Counted from the first letter of the stretch, positions 25,855 through 34,915 are shown. The stretch is 64,000 bases of DNA from Pseudanabaena sp. lw0831 (GCF_016584665.1 NZ_BBJB01000105.1:1-64000); one strand, 5' to 3'. The notes: generated from the letters alone by a model not told the origin. Program-made: numbers and translations.

Positions 25855-26475
25855 ATGCGTACAACCCTTTACACATTGGCAAAAGAACAATTTGAAGATG
25901 TATATCTCAATATGCCGCGAGATTTGTTGATTTCTGAATGGAATACGATGCTAGCGCGGGGTATAAATCTTAATTGTGAAGTTGCCGATAGAATAGAAGA
26001 GCTAGAGCCAGATAGTGTGAAAACTGAAGGCGATCGCGTAATTCTCTCTAGATCTGCTTCCAGAATTATTCTGGAAATGTGTAAAGCAGATTGTGTGGTG
26101 TCTGAGTATGAAATTCAGGCTAAAGATACATTTTTTGCCGATCTTGCGGCTAATCCGCCACAGTTAGCGGAGATTAGCGATCGCATCCAAGTTGCATGGC
26201 AATTATTTAACAAAGTCGTTGATACCAGTGTAATTCATCGCAAACATCTTCCTTGGTGGCTAAATGAAGCAGCCTATGGAAGTTGTGCTTATACGGGATT
26301 GCTTAATCCATTAGAAACGCAATTAGTTAACGAATCCAATGATGATTTGAGACAATTGTTAATTGCAGGTTTAAACTCACAATCAGAGCAAGAAGATGCA
26401 CATAAGTTACTATCTGTAATTGCCAACGCAGCTATCACGAATCAATGGGTCCTTGGCTGGGAATATGGCACATAA
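25855..26475 (+). CDS. Conserved-looking protein of unknown function
   Basis: 206 residues, two bases after the reductase stop, so likely cotranscribed. It appears all-helical and acidic, with no signal peptide or membrane segment. Noticeable stretches are LPWWLNEAAYGSCAYTGLLNP and a C-terminal AAITNQWVLGWEYGT. I recognise no domain. Codon use and the HIP1 sites match the core genome, so it does not look recently acquired. Confidence 0.7.
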   Translation: MRTTLYTLAKEQFEDVYLNMPRDLLISEWNTMLARGINLNCEVADRIEELEPDSVKTEGDRVILSRSASRIILEMCKADCVVSEYEIQAKDTFFADLAANPPQLAEISDRIQVAWQLFNKVVDTSVIHRKHLPWWLNEAAYGSCAYTGLLNPLETQLVNESNDDLRQLLIAGLNSQSEQEDAHKLLSVIANAAITNQWVLGWEYGT

Positions 26476-26489
26476 CAACATCATAATTC

Positions 26490-26692
26490 TCAAATTTGGC
26501 TAGCCTCCCATCCCAATATTGCCGTCTTGCGCTCCAATCCCCAGCGATAGCCGCCTAATTCACCTGATTCTCGAATGACACGATGACAGGGAATGATGAA
26601 ACTAATGGGATTACTTCCAACAGCATTACCGATCGCCCTTGCAGCATTGGGACGACCAAGCGATCGCATTAAGCTTTGATAAGTAGTAATCG
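26490..26692 (-). pseudogene. 3' fragment of an ada/ogt-type gene
   Basis: On the minus strand this reads ITTYQSLMRSLGRPNAARAIG through IIPCHRVIRESGEL to a stop at 26490. It is the last ~65 codons of an O6-alkylguanine-DNA methyltransferase with the active-site PCHR kept but no N-terminus. It aligns without gaps to 29357-29548 of the complete gene (169 of 192 bases by eye, about 88%). Homology stops abruptly at 26691. Confidence 0.88.
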
Positions 26693-26830
26693 GTTCTCTC
26701 CTAAAATTGTGATTGCAAGTATAATAGTTTCCTAAAGTAAAAATCCTTACGAGAACGCAAGGTTTAGTTTTTTTGCTGCATTTTTGTTACAAAAACTTTA
26801 AAGATTAGTAGATTTTGAGAGGTATATGGC

Positions 26831-28768
26831 GTGAGAATTAGAAAAGAAAAGCCTACGCAAACTTCTTCTTCAGTTAAGCCCATGACCATGAATCTGCAAA
26901 CTAGACCATTTGCACCCGTTGAGTCTGAAGAGTCAAAACCCGTTAAACATCAAAATGCATCGAGCGGCGCTCAGTATCATCAGTCAGACGACATAATGCG
27001 CAAACTGTATGCTTCGCCGATTATATCGCGATCGCAGAGTAATAATGATGTAGTCCAGAGGCATACATACGAACACTTTGCGAAAATAAGAGCAAAGAAG
27101 GAACTTGCATCGATGCAGATGCAGGCAAAGCTGAATATTGGAGATCCAAATGACAAATATGAGAAAGAAGCGGATGATAATGCGGCTAAAGTCGTTCAGC
27201 AAATTAATCTGCCAACTAATCAACTAGTGCAAAATCAACCAATTCAACGTCAAGAGGAAGTAGAAGAAGACAAGGTTGAAGAGGAACAGACGGTAAGTAA
27301 TGAATCTCCAACTTTAGGATCGTCGATTCAGAATGAGCTGTATAGGAATATTTCCCATATTCAGAGGGATTTAGTAAATGGAGATGCTGCAAGTAAAGTT
27401 GACAGTTTAGATGTTGTTTATGAATTGATTGCTCATAAACTAGCCTATAAAGGTATAGATGGAATACCAGAAGACATGGGGCAATGGCTAGATAATCAAG
27501 GGTATCAAAGGAATTGGCTTGGTTCAGTGCAAGGGTCGGGTTTATTTTGTGGGTTAGTAATGCCCAAACAGGGTTCTGATAAACAGCCTGTTTTAGCTTT
27601 TAAAGGGACTGACTTTGATAAAACTGGTGATGCGCTGGCTGATGCCGATCCAGTTGCAGTTGGGTTTACAGCATTTAAACTAAAACAAGATCAAATTCAA
27701 GGATTAATTAGTCAAGCTGGGGGGAAAGTGGTAGTGACTGGACATAGTTTAGGAGGTGCATTAGCCCAACATGCCGCTTCTGCTTTTACGGGTAATATCA
27801 GTAAAGTTATCACCTTTCAAGCTCCTGGTATTAGTCAAGAACAAGTTAGACAATTTAATAACAATGTTAATGATATGGAAGAAGATGAAAGACCAGAAGT
27901 TGTTCATCATCTTGCCACGGGTGACATCGTTGATCTTGCAGGTGGCAAACATATTGGAGGATCGGGTTTATATACAGGGAAAGGAAATGCTGAATTCTTT
28001 CTACATAACTTAGAGAGTGGTGGTCCCAATAATCACACTAAATTCTTGCTCCAAGATGAAGCATTCAAAGAACAACAAGAACAAGTTGGCATTAATGATG
28101 AAGCTCGCGATCAGGTTGGATTGAATGATGGTCAGATTGGCAAAAATCAAAAAGTTGGAAAGTATGATGATAATCCTTTTGCAGGTAATCAATTTATTTT
28201 TGAACGTGGTAGAGAACTTGCTGCACCAGGAGCAGCATTACTACTCGGAGGGAAGGAAGTTGCTCAAGGAGGCATGGGACTTGCAAAAGAAGGACTTGGA
28301 AATTGGAGGCAGGGAGGCGCTTGGAATAGAACTAAAGGTATTGGGAAAATGATCGGGGGCGGTGTAGGTACAGTTGCAGGTGGTGTAGGTGCTGTTGCAG
28401 GTGGTGTAGGTGCAATAGCTGGCGGTGTGACTGGTGCATTAGGCGGGGCGATCGCAGTAGGTGCACATGAGACAGGTAAAGGCGCGATGGAAGGTTTGTC
28501 TACTGGCGCTAAGATGGGCAGCTCTGCGGGTCGAGCCTTAATGAGTGGTGGGTCTGGGTTAGCGGCAGAAGGAATGAAAAATTGGAAACAGGGAGGAGTT
28601 TGGAATAAAACTAAAGGCGTTGGCAAAATGATCGGTGGTGGTTTAGGCGCGTTAGCAGGTGGTATGACTGCTGGTGTTGGCGGTTTAGCTGGCGGAGCTT
28701 TAGGAGGTGTTGGTGGAGCGATTACGGGAATACCTAAAGCTTTGTGGAAAAGGGGGAAGAGAAAGTAA
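26831..28768 (+). CDS. Candidate injected effector: eCIS-type leader, class 3 lipase, glycine-zipper tail
   Basis: 645 residues, GTG start with a GAGAGG site eight bases upstream. Residues 1-160 are a disordered polar leader containing LNIGDPNDKYEKEADDNAAKV. That motif precedes or starts DUF4157-type regions in proteins linked to extracellular contractile injection systems. Residues ~165-405 are a lipase_3-like alpha/beta hydrolase: GHSLGG (Ser306), TGDIVD (Asp365 or 368) and NNHTKF (His402). Residues ~460-640 are Gly/Ala-rich glycine-zipper segments that occur twice (about 484-545 and 578-635) and could insert in membranes. Probably a phospholipase effector. The DcrB-like gene follows 35 bases later. 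No injection-system structural genes are in the window. Confidence 0.72.
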   Translation: MRIRKEKPTQTSSSVKPMTMNLQTRPFAPVESEESKPVKHQNASSGAQYHQSDDIMRKLYASPIISRSQSNNDVVQRHTYEHFAKIRAKKELASMQMQAKLNIGDPNDKYEKEADDNAAKVVQQINLPTNQLVQNQPIQRQEEVEEDKVEEEQTVSNESPTLGSSIQNELYRNISHIQRDLVNGDAASKVDSLDVVYELIAHKLAYKGIDGIPEDMGQWLDNQGYQRNWLGSVQGSGLFCGLVMPKQGSDKQPVLAFKGTDFDKTGDALADADPVAVGFTAFKLKQDQIQGLISQAGGKVVVTGHSLGGALAQHAASAFTGNISKVITFQAPGISQEQVRQFNNNVNDMEEDERPEVVHHLATGDIVDLAGGKHIGGSGLYTGKGNAEFFLHNLESGGPNNHTKFLLQDEAFKEQQEQVGINDEARDQVGLNDGQIGKNQKVGKYDDNPFAGNQFIFERGRELAAPGAALLLGGKEVAQGGMGLAKEGLGNWRQGGAWNRTKGIGKMIGGGVGTVAGGVGAVAGGVGAIAGGVTGALGGAIAVGAHETGKGAMEGLSTGAKMGSSAGRALMSGGSGLAAEGMKNWKQGGVWNKTKGVGKMIGGGLGALAGGMTAGVGGLAGGALGGVGGAITGIPKALWKRGKRK

Positions 28769-28803
28769 AGATAATTTAATAAGCAGTTATCTCCATAAAT
28801 ATT

Positions 28804-29298
28804 ATGAACAATTCAAAATCCAAATTACGATTTTCTGGCAAAAAAACAGGTGTTTCAATTACTTTGCCGATTGGATGGCATCAAGAAAGTAACGAGAATA
28901 CGAATTGTGCTACAGATATATATTATCAATCTCTTGGTGCACCTTACTCACCTTGCATAACAGTTAAAATTATTGAAATTCCTGAAGCTGAATACCATCA
29001 GAATAATTATCAAGAGCTATCAGAAATTCTGTTGGCGGAACAGGCTCAATCCAGTTATTCACAAACTCTAGAAATATTAGAGCAGCGAATAGAAAATATT
29101 GATCAGCATTCTGCTCGAATTGATATTTTTAAGATGATTGATGAAGAAACTAAAATACCAGTAACTCAATATCAAGTAACGATACAATTGGCAACTTCTG
29201 TATGCGGAATAGTTGCAGTTATGAAGACAGAAGATCAAGATTTCTATTTACCTGTCTTTAATGAAGCATTAAGATCTTTGAAATTGACACCAAATTAA
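28804..29298 (+). CDS. DcrB/DUF1795-like protein, candidate effector chaperone or immunity protein
   Basis: 164 residues with no signal peptide. The layout is that of the DcrB/DUF1795 (PsbP/Mog1-like) fold: an N-terminal VSITLPIGWH strand, ITVKIIEIPEAEYH, a polar middle and a C-terminal strand-helix (CGIVAVMKTEDQDFYLPVFNEALRSLKL). DUF1795 proteins of the Eag type are known chaperones that shield the transmembrane segments of type VI effectors. This one is coded directly after a protein with a hydrophobic glycine-zipper tail. An immunity role is the alternative. Family assignment is by pattern only. Confidence 0.6.
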   Translation: MNNSKSKLRFSGKKTGVSITLPIGWHQESNENTNCATDIYYQSLGAPYSPCITVKIIEIPEAEYHQNNYQELSEILLAEQAQSSYSQTLEILEQRIENIDQHSARIDIFKMIDEETKIPVTQYQVTIQLATSVCGIVAVMKTEDQDFYLPVFNEALRSLKLTPN

Positions 29299-29334
29299 AT
29301 CTAAGCTCAAGATACTTACTTACTCTAAGTCTCC

Positions 29335-30237
29335 TCAATCACCATAATCAAACTGACTAGCTTCCCAGCCTAGCATTGCGGTCTTGCGCTCCAATCCCCA
29401 ACGGTATCCGCCTAACTCACCGGATTCGCGAATGACACGATGACAAGGAATGATGAAACTAATGGGATTACTACCAACAGCATTGCCGATCGCTCTCGCG
29501 GCATTGGGACGACCAAGCGATCGCCCTAAGCCCTGATAAGTGGTAATCCTGCCAAAGGGTATTCGCAGCAGGGCCCGCCATACTTGGATTTGAAAGTTAG
29601 TGCCTTTGACGTAGAGAGTGAGGGGCGATTGCTTCGCAGTATTCAGATTAGGAAGATGGCTAAATAGGCGATCGCAAATTGGTTGCGTAATTTCGCGATC
29701 GCAGATAATTTCCGCCTTTGCCCATTCCTCTCGCAGCATTAATGCAGCAGCTTGATTATCCATTCCATCTAGAAAGTACAAATTACAAATACCTCGCGCT
29801 GTCGTGGCAATCAGGCATTCACCAAACATGGTTTCATGGATGCCATAGCAAATCTGTAAACCTGCACCACCAGTCTTAAACTCTTGCGGTGAAATTGCTT
29901 CGAGGTTCACAAATAGGTCATGCAATCGTCCTGCACTAGATAAACCGACATCTCCAGTCAATTCCAGTAAGTTCTTTGTTTCCGCAATTTTGGACTTAGC
30001 ATATTCCACCGTCAGATATTGCAAAAATCGCTTGGGGCTAATCCCTGCCCATTTGGTAAATAAGCGCTGAAAGTGATATTCGCTCAGATGTACCTGTTGC
30101 GCGATCGCAGCGAGATCTGGCTGTTGTCGATGGTTCTGACGAATAAAGGCGATCGCTTTTGCCATCAGTTCATAGGTAGCGCGATCGCCCATATTCTCAT
30201 CTAGAAATTTATCCATCGGGGAGTTCATGCCAAGCAA
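29335..30237 (-). CDS. Ada-type AraC regulator / O6-methylguanine-DNA methyltransferase
   Basis: A 300-residue fusion. The AraC-type helix-turn-helix lies at about 25-120 (AIAQQVHLSEYHFQRLFTKW, SPKRFLQYL) and the methyltransferase at about 205-290 with the acceptor motif IIPCHRVI. The N-terminal zinc domain of E. coli Ada is absent, so it repairs O6-alkylguanine and may regulate, but has no phosphotriester sensor. The start is uncertain between three nearby ATGs (30237, 30228, 30216). A second copy of its 3' end lies 2.86 kb away, across the effector module. Confidence 0.88.
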   Translation of the reverse strand: MLGMNSPMDKFLDENMGDRATYELMAKAIAFIRQNHRQQPDLAAIAQQVHLSEYHFQRLFTKWAGISPKRFLQYLTVEYAKSKIAETKNLLELTGDVGLSSAGRLHDLFVNLEAISPQEFKTGGAGLQICYGIHETMFGECLIATTARGICNLYFLDGMDNQAAALMLREEWAKAEIICDREITQPICDRLFSHLPNLNTAKQSPLTLYVKGTNFQIQVWRALLRIPFGRITTYQGLGRSLGRPNAARAIGNAVGSNPISFIIPCHRVIRESGELGGYRWGLERKTAMLGWEASQFDYGD

Positions 30238-30300
30238 TACAAGGATTTACAATCAATGTATCAATTATTCGAGCCTTAAGCCACCCATTTCTTGCGATCG

Positions 30301-31608
30301 TTAGCAATCTAAAGTATGTTCCAATTCCCAAGGACTGATGCGCGTACTGTAATCATTCCATTCGCGTTGCTTTAACTTGATATAGGATTGAACAAACTCT
30401 TGTCCTAAAGCATCTGGCAAAATCGTATTTGCTTGCAAACATCGCAGGGCATCTAAAAGATTAGCTGGCAATTGTTTCACTGTGCCAAAGGGAAGCGGAT
30501 CGGTGTAGGAATTATTGTCATAACGCTGACCTGCTTCGCGTTGGTGGTTGATGCCATCGAGACCACTGGCGATGAGGGCAGCAGGGAGGAGATAGGGATT
30601 CGCGGCTCCATCGGCGAGGCGGAACTCAAAGCGACCTGCTTCAGGGATGCGAATCATGTGGGTGCGGTTGTTGCCTGTGTAGCTGATCGTATTAGGCGAC
30701 CATGTTGCCCCAGAGTTGGTAACGGGGGCATTAATCCGCTTGTAGGAATTGACGGTGGGATTGGTGAAGGCGCAGACCGATTCGGCAGAATGCAATACGC
30801 CACCGATAAATTGATAGGCTAGGCTCGATAGACCGAGTTCTCCTTTTACGTCATCAAAGAGATTCTTATTTCCATCCAAATCCCAAACGGAGAGATGGGT
30901 ATGACAGCCGTTGCCTGTCAAATGAGGAAAAGGCTTGGGCATGAAGGTGGCGCGGAAGCCGTGCTTTTCGGCGATCGCTTTGACCATATATTTAAAAAAG
31001 GCATGGCGATCGGCTGTGACCAGCGCCTCGGCATAAGTCCAGTTCATCTCAAATTGACCGTTAGCATCTTCATGATCGTTCTGATAGGCTTCCCAACCCA
31101 TCGCTAACATGGCATCGCAGATTTCGGCAATGATATCGAAGCGGCGCATTAAGGCTTGTTGATCGTAGCAGGGCTTGCTAGCGCGATCGCTTAAATCGGA
31201 AATATCTGTACCATCAGCAGAGAGTAGGAAATATTCGCATTCCACACCCGTTTTGACGCGATAGCCAAGGGCTTCAGCTTGGCTCAGGGCTTGCTTGAGA
31301 ACATAACGTGGGGCTTGTTTGACAGGCTCACCATTCATGTAGAGGTCGGCGGGCATCCAGCCAATTTCGGGTTGCCAAGGTAAGGGGAAGAGACTGTTGC
31401 GATCGGGAATGGCGAAGATATCAGGATCGGCGGGTGTCATGTCGAGCCATGTGGCGAATCCTGCAAATCCTGCACCATTGGCTTCCATCGAGTCGATCGC
31501 TGCGGTTGGCACTAATTTAGCGCGTTGCACTCCAAATAAATCAGTAAAGGAAATTAGAAAGTAACGAATCCCTTTTTCTTGGGCAATTTCAGATAGAGCC
31601 TTAGTCAT
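30301..31608 (-). CDS. glnT: Type III glutamine synthetase-like ligase (GlnT/GmaS class)
   Basis: 435 residues, the length of the GlnT/GmaS class. Glutamine-synthetase landmarks are present: GVECEYFLL (metal glutamate), GQFEMNWTYAEAL, NGCHTHLSVWD, NSYKRINAP and GRFEFRLADGAANPY. This class ligates ammonia or an amine such as methylamine to glutamate. It differs from the main nitrogen-assimilating GlnA (about 470 residues) and GlnN. The substrate is not determined by the sequence. A MITE-like repeat lies upstream. Confidence 0.83.
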   Translation of the reverse strand: MTKALSEIAQEKGIRYFLISFTDLFGVQRAKLVPTAAIDSMEANGAGFAGFATWLDMTPADPDIFAIPDRNSLFPLPWQPEIGWMPADLYMNGEPVKQAPRYVLKQALSQAEALGYRVKTGVECEYFLLSADGTDISDLSDRASKPCYDQQALMRRFDIIAEICDAMLAMGWEAYQNDHEDANGQFEMNWTYAEALVTADRHAFFKYMVKAIAEKHGFRATFMPKPFPHLTGNGCHTHLSVWDLDGNKNLFDDVKGELGLSSLAYQFIGGVLHSAESVCAFTNPTVNSYKRINAPVTNSGATWSPNTISYTGNNRTHMIRIPEAGRFEFRLADGAANPYLLPAALIASGLDGINHQREAGQRYDNNSYTDPLPFGTVKQLPANLLDALRCLQANTILPDALGQEFVQSYIKLKQREWNDYSTRISPWELEHTLDC

Positions 31609-31661
31609 AATCCTTGGGTTTTAATGGAAGTTAAGTTGTTGAGATCTGGTAATAGAGATTC

Positions 31662-31727
31662 AGATCTCCGACTTTTTCTTTACTGTTACAGATAATCTTT
31701 GTTCGTCACACAAAAAGTCGGGGATCT
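31662..31727. repeat. MITE-like inverted repeat
   Basis: Arms AGATCTCCGACTTTTT and AAAAAGTCGGGGATCT (15 of 16 complementary) are separated by 34 bases, just upstream of the glnT-like gene. Elements with this AGATC-CCGACTTTTT core are dispersed in cyanobacterial genomes, as far as I recall. Confidence 0.65.
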
Positions 31728-31750
31728 TGGCGTTGCTTAGTTGTTTCTGC

Positions 31751-32755
31751 TTACCCGCTTAGCAATGCCCAAACTGCTTGACGGATAAATTCGGCATCTT
31801 CAGGATTTTGGTAGGGATTGCCAGCGCGATGTCCCCAGATGGATGGAATAGGAAGGTATGAACTATTGGGAATTAGCGCCGCCTCGCGATCGCAATCTTC
31901 GGGCGTAAAATACAAATCGCTAGTACTAGGCATCACTAGGGTTTTCGCCTGAATCGTTTTCATAGAAAGAACATAATCACTTTTATAAACTGGATTATCG
32001 CTCAAGTCACAACGCAACCAAGTATCAATCATTGCAATCAAATTTCGCGGATCGCGCTTGCGATAGCCAGCTTCCCAACCACGCAAGAGATAATCTTCGA
32101 GAGATTCATAACCAAACTGATAATACAAACCCTCTCGATAAAAGGCTTGAGAAGCTGCCCAACTGGCATAAATTCTAGCAAAGGTACGAAAACCGCGATC
32201 GGGAATACCATCAAAACCAGTTCCATTCCAAGTCGGATCGCCAGTGAGTGAATATCGCAAACTTTCTAAGAAAATGCGATTGTGATCGGTGGTTTTCGCA
32301 GTGCCGCAAATTGCTGCTATGCGTTCGACGCGATCGCTATATAACGCACCCCAATGATAGGCTTGCTGAGCGCCCATCGACCAGCCGTAAACTAGGGCTA
32401 AGCGCTCAATCCCGAAGACTTCGCCCAGTAGTTGCTCTTGAGCCGTGACATTATCTAGATGCGTAAACCAGAAACCTTGCTCAGCTAATCCGCAATCTCC
32501 ACAATTACTAGGCGAACTCGATAGTCCATTACCAAACATATTGATGATAATAATGAACCATTTTGTTGGGGTGAGAATACCATCATTACTCACTAACCAA
32601 TCGATATCAGTATGTTGCGCTCCGTAGGAGGTCGGATAGAGAATTACATTCGAGCGATCGCGATTTAGTTCGCCATAGGTTTGATATACCAATTGCGCTT
32701 GCGGCAAGATCGCACCGCACTGAAGCTGAAAGTTCTCAATTGCAAAAACATTCAT
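31751..32755 (-). CDS. Homoserine O-acetyltransferase-family alpha/beta hydrolase
   Basis: 334 residues of the MetX fold: N-terminal LQCGAILPQAQLVYQTYGEL, nucleophile elbow YGWSMGAQQAYHW, STSDLYF carrying the acid, and WGHRAGNP carrying the histidine. MetX enzymes acylate homoserine for methionine synthesis, but many family members act on other alcohols or hydrolyse esters. The gene overlaps the upstream desaturase by four bases, so a role beside that membrane oxygenase is possible. Confidence 0.75.
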   Translation of the reverse strand: MNVFAIENFQLQCGAILPQAQLVYQTYGELNRDRSNVILYPTSYGAQHTDIDWLVSNDGILTPTKWFIIIINMFGNGLSSSPSNCGDCGLAEQGFWFTHLDNVTAQEQLLGEVFGIERLALVYGWSMGAQQAYHWGALYSDRVERIAAICGTAKTTDHNRIFLESLRYSLTGDPTWNGTGFDGIPDRGFRTFARIYASWAASQAFYREGLYYQFGYESLEDYLLRGWEAGYRKRDPRNLIAMIDTWLRCDLSDNPVYKSDYVLSMKTIQAKTLVMPSTSDLYFTPEDCDREAALIPNSSYLPIPSIWGHRAGNPYQNPEDAEFIRQAVWALLSG

Positions 32756-33696
32756 GCTACTGAGTTCCCAGTCTTTGTGCCGAAATTAGCGACGATTTGA
32801 CGATGGACTTTGATATAGCCATTTTCAACACATTCAAAATGAGAACCTAATTTCTCATGGGCTGCGCCTAATTGATGGAAGGGAATGGAAGCATAGAGAT
32901 GATGCTCAGCATGGTAAGAGATATTCCAAATCAAGAATCGCAAGGGCGCAAGGGTGCGAGTGGTGCGGGTATTGGCAAGCATATTGTCGGTATTGGGACG
33001 ATCGGTATGCTCGGCTAGTAGCAAAAATCGCAAAAATGGCTGGCCTACTGCGAGGGGTAACATCCAATAGGTAATAAACCAAGGTTGTTGAAAATATACA
33101 GAAATAGCGATCGCTACCGCATAAACCAATAGCTGTAAACGATTTGAACGAATCACTTCTGCACGGGAACTTTCAGGAATAAATGGACAATTTTCTAAGT
33201 TCCCAATCGCTGTGAGAAAATGTCTACGAAACTTGCCGATCCACCAAGTAATCCCGCTAATTTCGATTATATATTCACTAAGATTTGTCGGCTTGCGATC
33301 GCTTAATTCGGGATCTTTATCAGAAATCTGCGTATAGCGATGATGCCACTTGTGATAGAGACGATAGAAGGTGCTGTTATAAAAAGATAAAAGTCCTGCA
33401 AACCAAGATAGGGCATCATTAGCGCGGTTATTCGTAAAGACAGTGCGGTGGGATGCCTCATGCAATGGCGCAAACATAATCGCAAAACTAAATCCGTAAA
33501 GCACTAACGCAGGTAGAGCCATAAACCAGCGATCGCTTAGATTTCCCATATTTGTACCCCAGAGATAGCCACTAACTGCCATCACCGCAAGATGTCCTAC
33601 TAATTGCAAAGTTCCTTTCAGATTTGACTTGGCATTTAAAACGCTTAATTCTTGAGGAGAAAGAATTTGCGAAGGTTTAATATCGCTTGAAAACAT
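32752..33696 (-). CDS. Membrane fatty-acid-desaturase-family protein
   Basis: 314 residues with the three histidine boxes of membrane di-iron enzymes: LHEASH (HxxxH), HKWHHRYT (HxxHH) and HAEHHLY. Hydrophobic pairs span residues ~30-95 and ~185-225. It is not the DesC or CrtR type by its boxes. It could be a desaturase or hydroxylase of lipids or carotenoids. It is translationally coupled to the MetX-like gene. Confidence 0.78.
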   Translation of the reverse strand: MFSSDIKPSQILSPQELSVLNAKSNLKGTLQLVGHLAVMAVSGYLWGTNMGNLSDRWFMALPALVLYGFSFAIMFAPLHEASHRTVFTNNRANDALSWFAGLLSFYNSTFYRLYHKWHHRYTQISDKDPELSDRKPTNLSEYIIEISGITWWIGKFRRHFLTAIGNLENCPFIPESSRAEVIRSNRLQLLVYAVAIAISVYFQQPWFITYWMLPLAVGQPFLRFLLLAEHTDRPNTDNMLANTRTTRTLAPLRFLIWNISYHAEHHLYASIPFHQLGAAHEKLGSHFECVENGYIKVHRQIVANFGTKTGNSVA

Positions 33697-33739
33697 GACT
33701 AAAAACTCACTATTTGCTCATAGTTTGGCGCTTGGTTCT

Positions 33740-33836
33740 ATAGCAATCCTAAATGATTCGTTGAAAGACAAGGGGCTTAAGCCCCTTGTTCGGTAAGATT
33801 TGCATTCCATAAATGATTTAGGATGGCTCTATATAA
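33740..33836. mobile_element. MITE-like element with inner palindrome
   Basis: Inverted ends near 33740-33758 (TATAGCAATCCTAAATGATT) and 33814-33836 (AATGATTTAGGAT...CTATA) surround a perfect 22-base palindrome ACAAGGGGCTT/AAGCCCCTTGT at 33768-33789. It is about 95 bases with no coding capacity. The layout fits a small non-autonomous repeat element. Confidence 0.6.
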
Positions 33837-33853
33837 TTACCTCGGCATAATTA

Positions 33854-33913
33854 AAAACCCAGAGCTAAAAACTGTACCGCCCGCTGCGCAAGCGGTACAG
33901 TTTTTAGGGTTTT
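33854..33913. repeat. Palindrome with bulge, AAAACCC...GGGTTTT
   Basis: Outer arms AAAACCC/GGGTTTT and inner arms TAAAAACTGTACCGC/GCGGTACAGTTTTTA, with a five-base bulge on the left side. It is in the 356-base gap before the creatininase gene. That gap otherwise holds only the MITE-like element and a probable promoter. Confidence 0.7.
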
Positions 33914-34052
33914 ATATTTAATTGTGCATAGCTACTTATTCATAAGTATGTTGTCAAAGCGTTTCCGAATAAGTCAAAGTTAATACAAACCCGATCGCCT
34001 GAAATCTCTGTTAGCGTAAAGTAAGCCTTGCTCAGTTTTCTAAATAAATTCT

Positions 34053-34775
34053 ATGCTCCTACATTTATCCACATGGCAAGAAGTTGAAGCCTACTTGCAG
34101 CGATCGCAGGCTGTAATTATTCCCATCGGCTCCACTGAGCAGCATGGCCCCACAGGATTAATCGGCACAGATTTTATTTGTGCCGAAGCGATCGCCCGCG
34201 CCGTTGGGGAAAAAGCTGATGCTCTGGTTACTTCGACACTGACTCTGGGCATGGCAGAGCATCACACAGGATTTGCTGGCACGATTAGCCTCAAGCCTTC
34301 CACACTGACCTTAGTAATTCATGATGTTGTGCGATCGCTTGCCAAACATGGCTTCAAACGATTCTTTTTTCTCAATGGGCATGGCGGCAATATCGCCGTT
34401 CTCAAAACAGCCTTTACGGAGATTTATAACGAACTACCAGATGTACGTTGTCGTCTAGGTAACTGGTGGGCAAGCAATGACATGTATAAACTTGTCAGAG
34501 AGCTTTATGGCAATCAAGAAGGCTATCACGCTACGCCCAGTGAAGTTGCTGTCACGATGTATCTCTATCCTGACTCGATTAAAAATGTCCCGCTTAGCGA
34601 ATCCGTCAATAAAGATAGTCGTATCTATAGCCCTGAAGAATTCCGTAAACGTTATCCCGATGGACGCATGGGTTCAAATCCAGCTTTAGCAACTATTGAA
34701 CATGGGCAACAACTTTTTGAACTTTCCGTCAAAGAACTAGTCAGCCAATACAACGATTTTCTTACTGAAGTTTAA
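34053..34775 (+). CDS. Creatininase-family amidohydrolase
   Basis: 240 residues with the family's metal and catalytic motifs: IPIGSTEQHGPTGLIGTD, HTGFAGT, FLNGHGGN and a late GYHATPSE. Members hydrolyse cyclic or linear amides (creatinine, formamides, heterocycle degradation). In cyanobacteria the physiological substrate is not known to me. The gene ends at a long palindrome. Confidence 0.88.
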   Translation: MLLHLSTWQEVEAYLQRSQAVIIPIGSTEQHGPTGLIGTDFICAEAIARAVGEKADALVTSTLTLGMAEHHTGFAGTISLKPSTLTLVIHDVVRSLAKHGFKRFFFLNGHGGNIAVLKTAFTEIYNELPDVRCRLGNWWASNDMYKLVRELYGNQEGYHATPSEVAVTMYLYPDSIKNVPLSESVNKDSRIYSPEEFRKRYPDGRMGSNPALATIEHGQQLFELSVKELVSQYNDFLTEV

Positions 34776-34776
34776 A

Positions 34777-34840
34777 CGAACCACCAATAAATACTTTGAA
34801 AGTGTTGCTTTGCAACACTTTCAAAGTATTTATTGGTTCG
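34777..34840. terminator. Long palindrome, 24-base stem with TTT loop
   Basis: Arms CAATAAATACTTTGAAAGTGTTGC and complement close on TTT. A 3-base bulge separates a further CGAAC/GTTCG pairing. It begins two bases after the creatininase stop and probably terminates it. Confidence 0.85.
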
Positions 34841-34915
34841 GGTTTGAGCGCAAAGCGCGGTAAATCCGATAAACAAGATTAAGTCATTTGCAGCAAAGCG
34901 CAAACACAAGAATCG

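Noticed and set aside
28264-28626. Proline-rich 120-residue minus-strand frame
   Set aside because: Antisense shadow of the Gly/Ala-rich tail of the effector gene; no start signal or homology.
26831-29298. A full contractile injection locus around the lipase effector
   Set aside because: No sheath, tube, baseplate or AAA-ATPase genes nearby; only effector and partner are present.
34660-34690. GGTTCAAATCC, like a tRNA T-arm
   Set aside because: Lies inside the creatininase gene, with no acceptor or anticodon stem around it.
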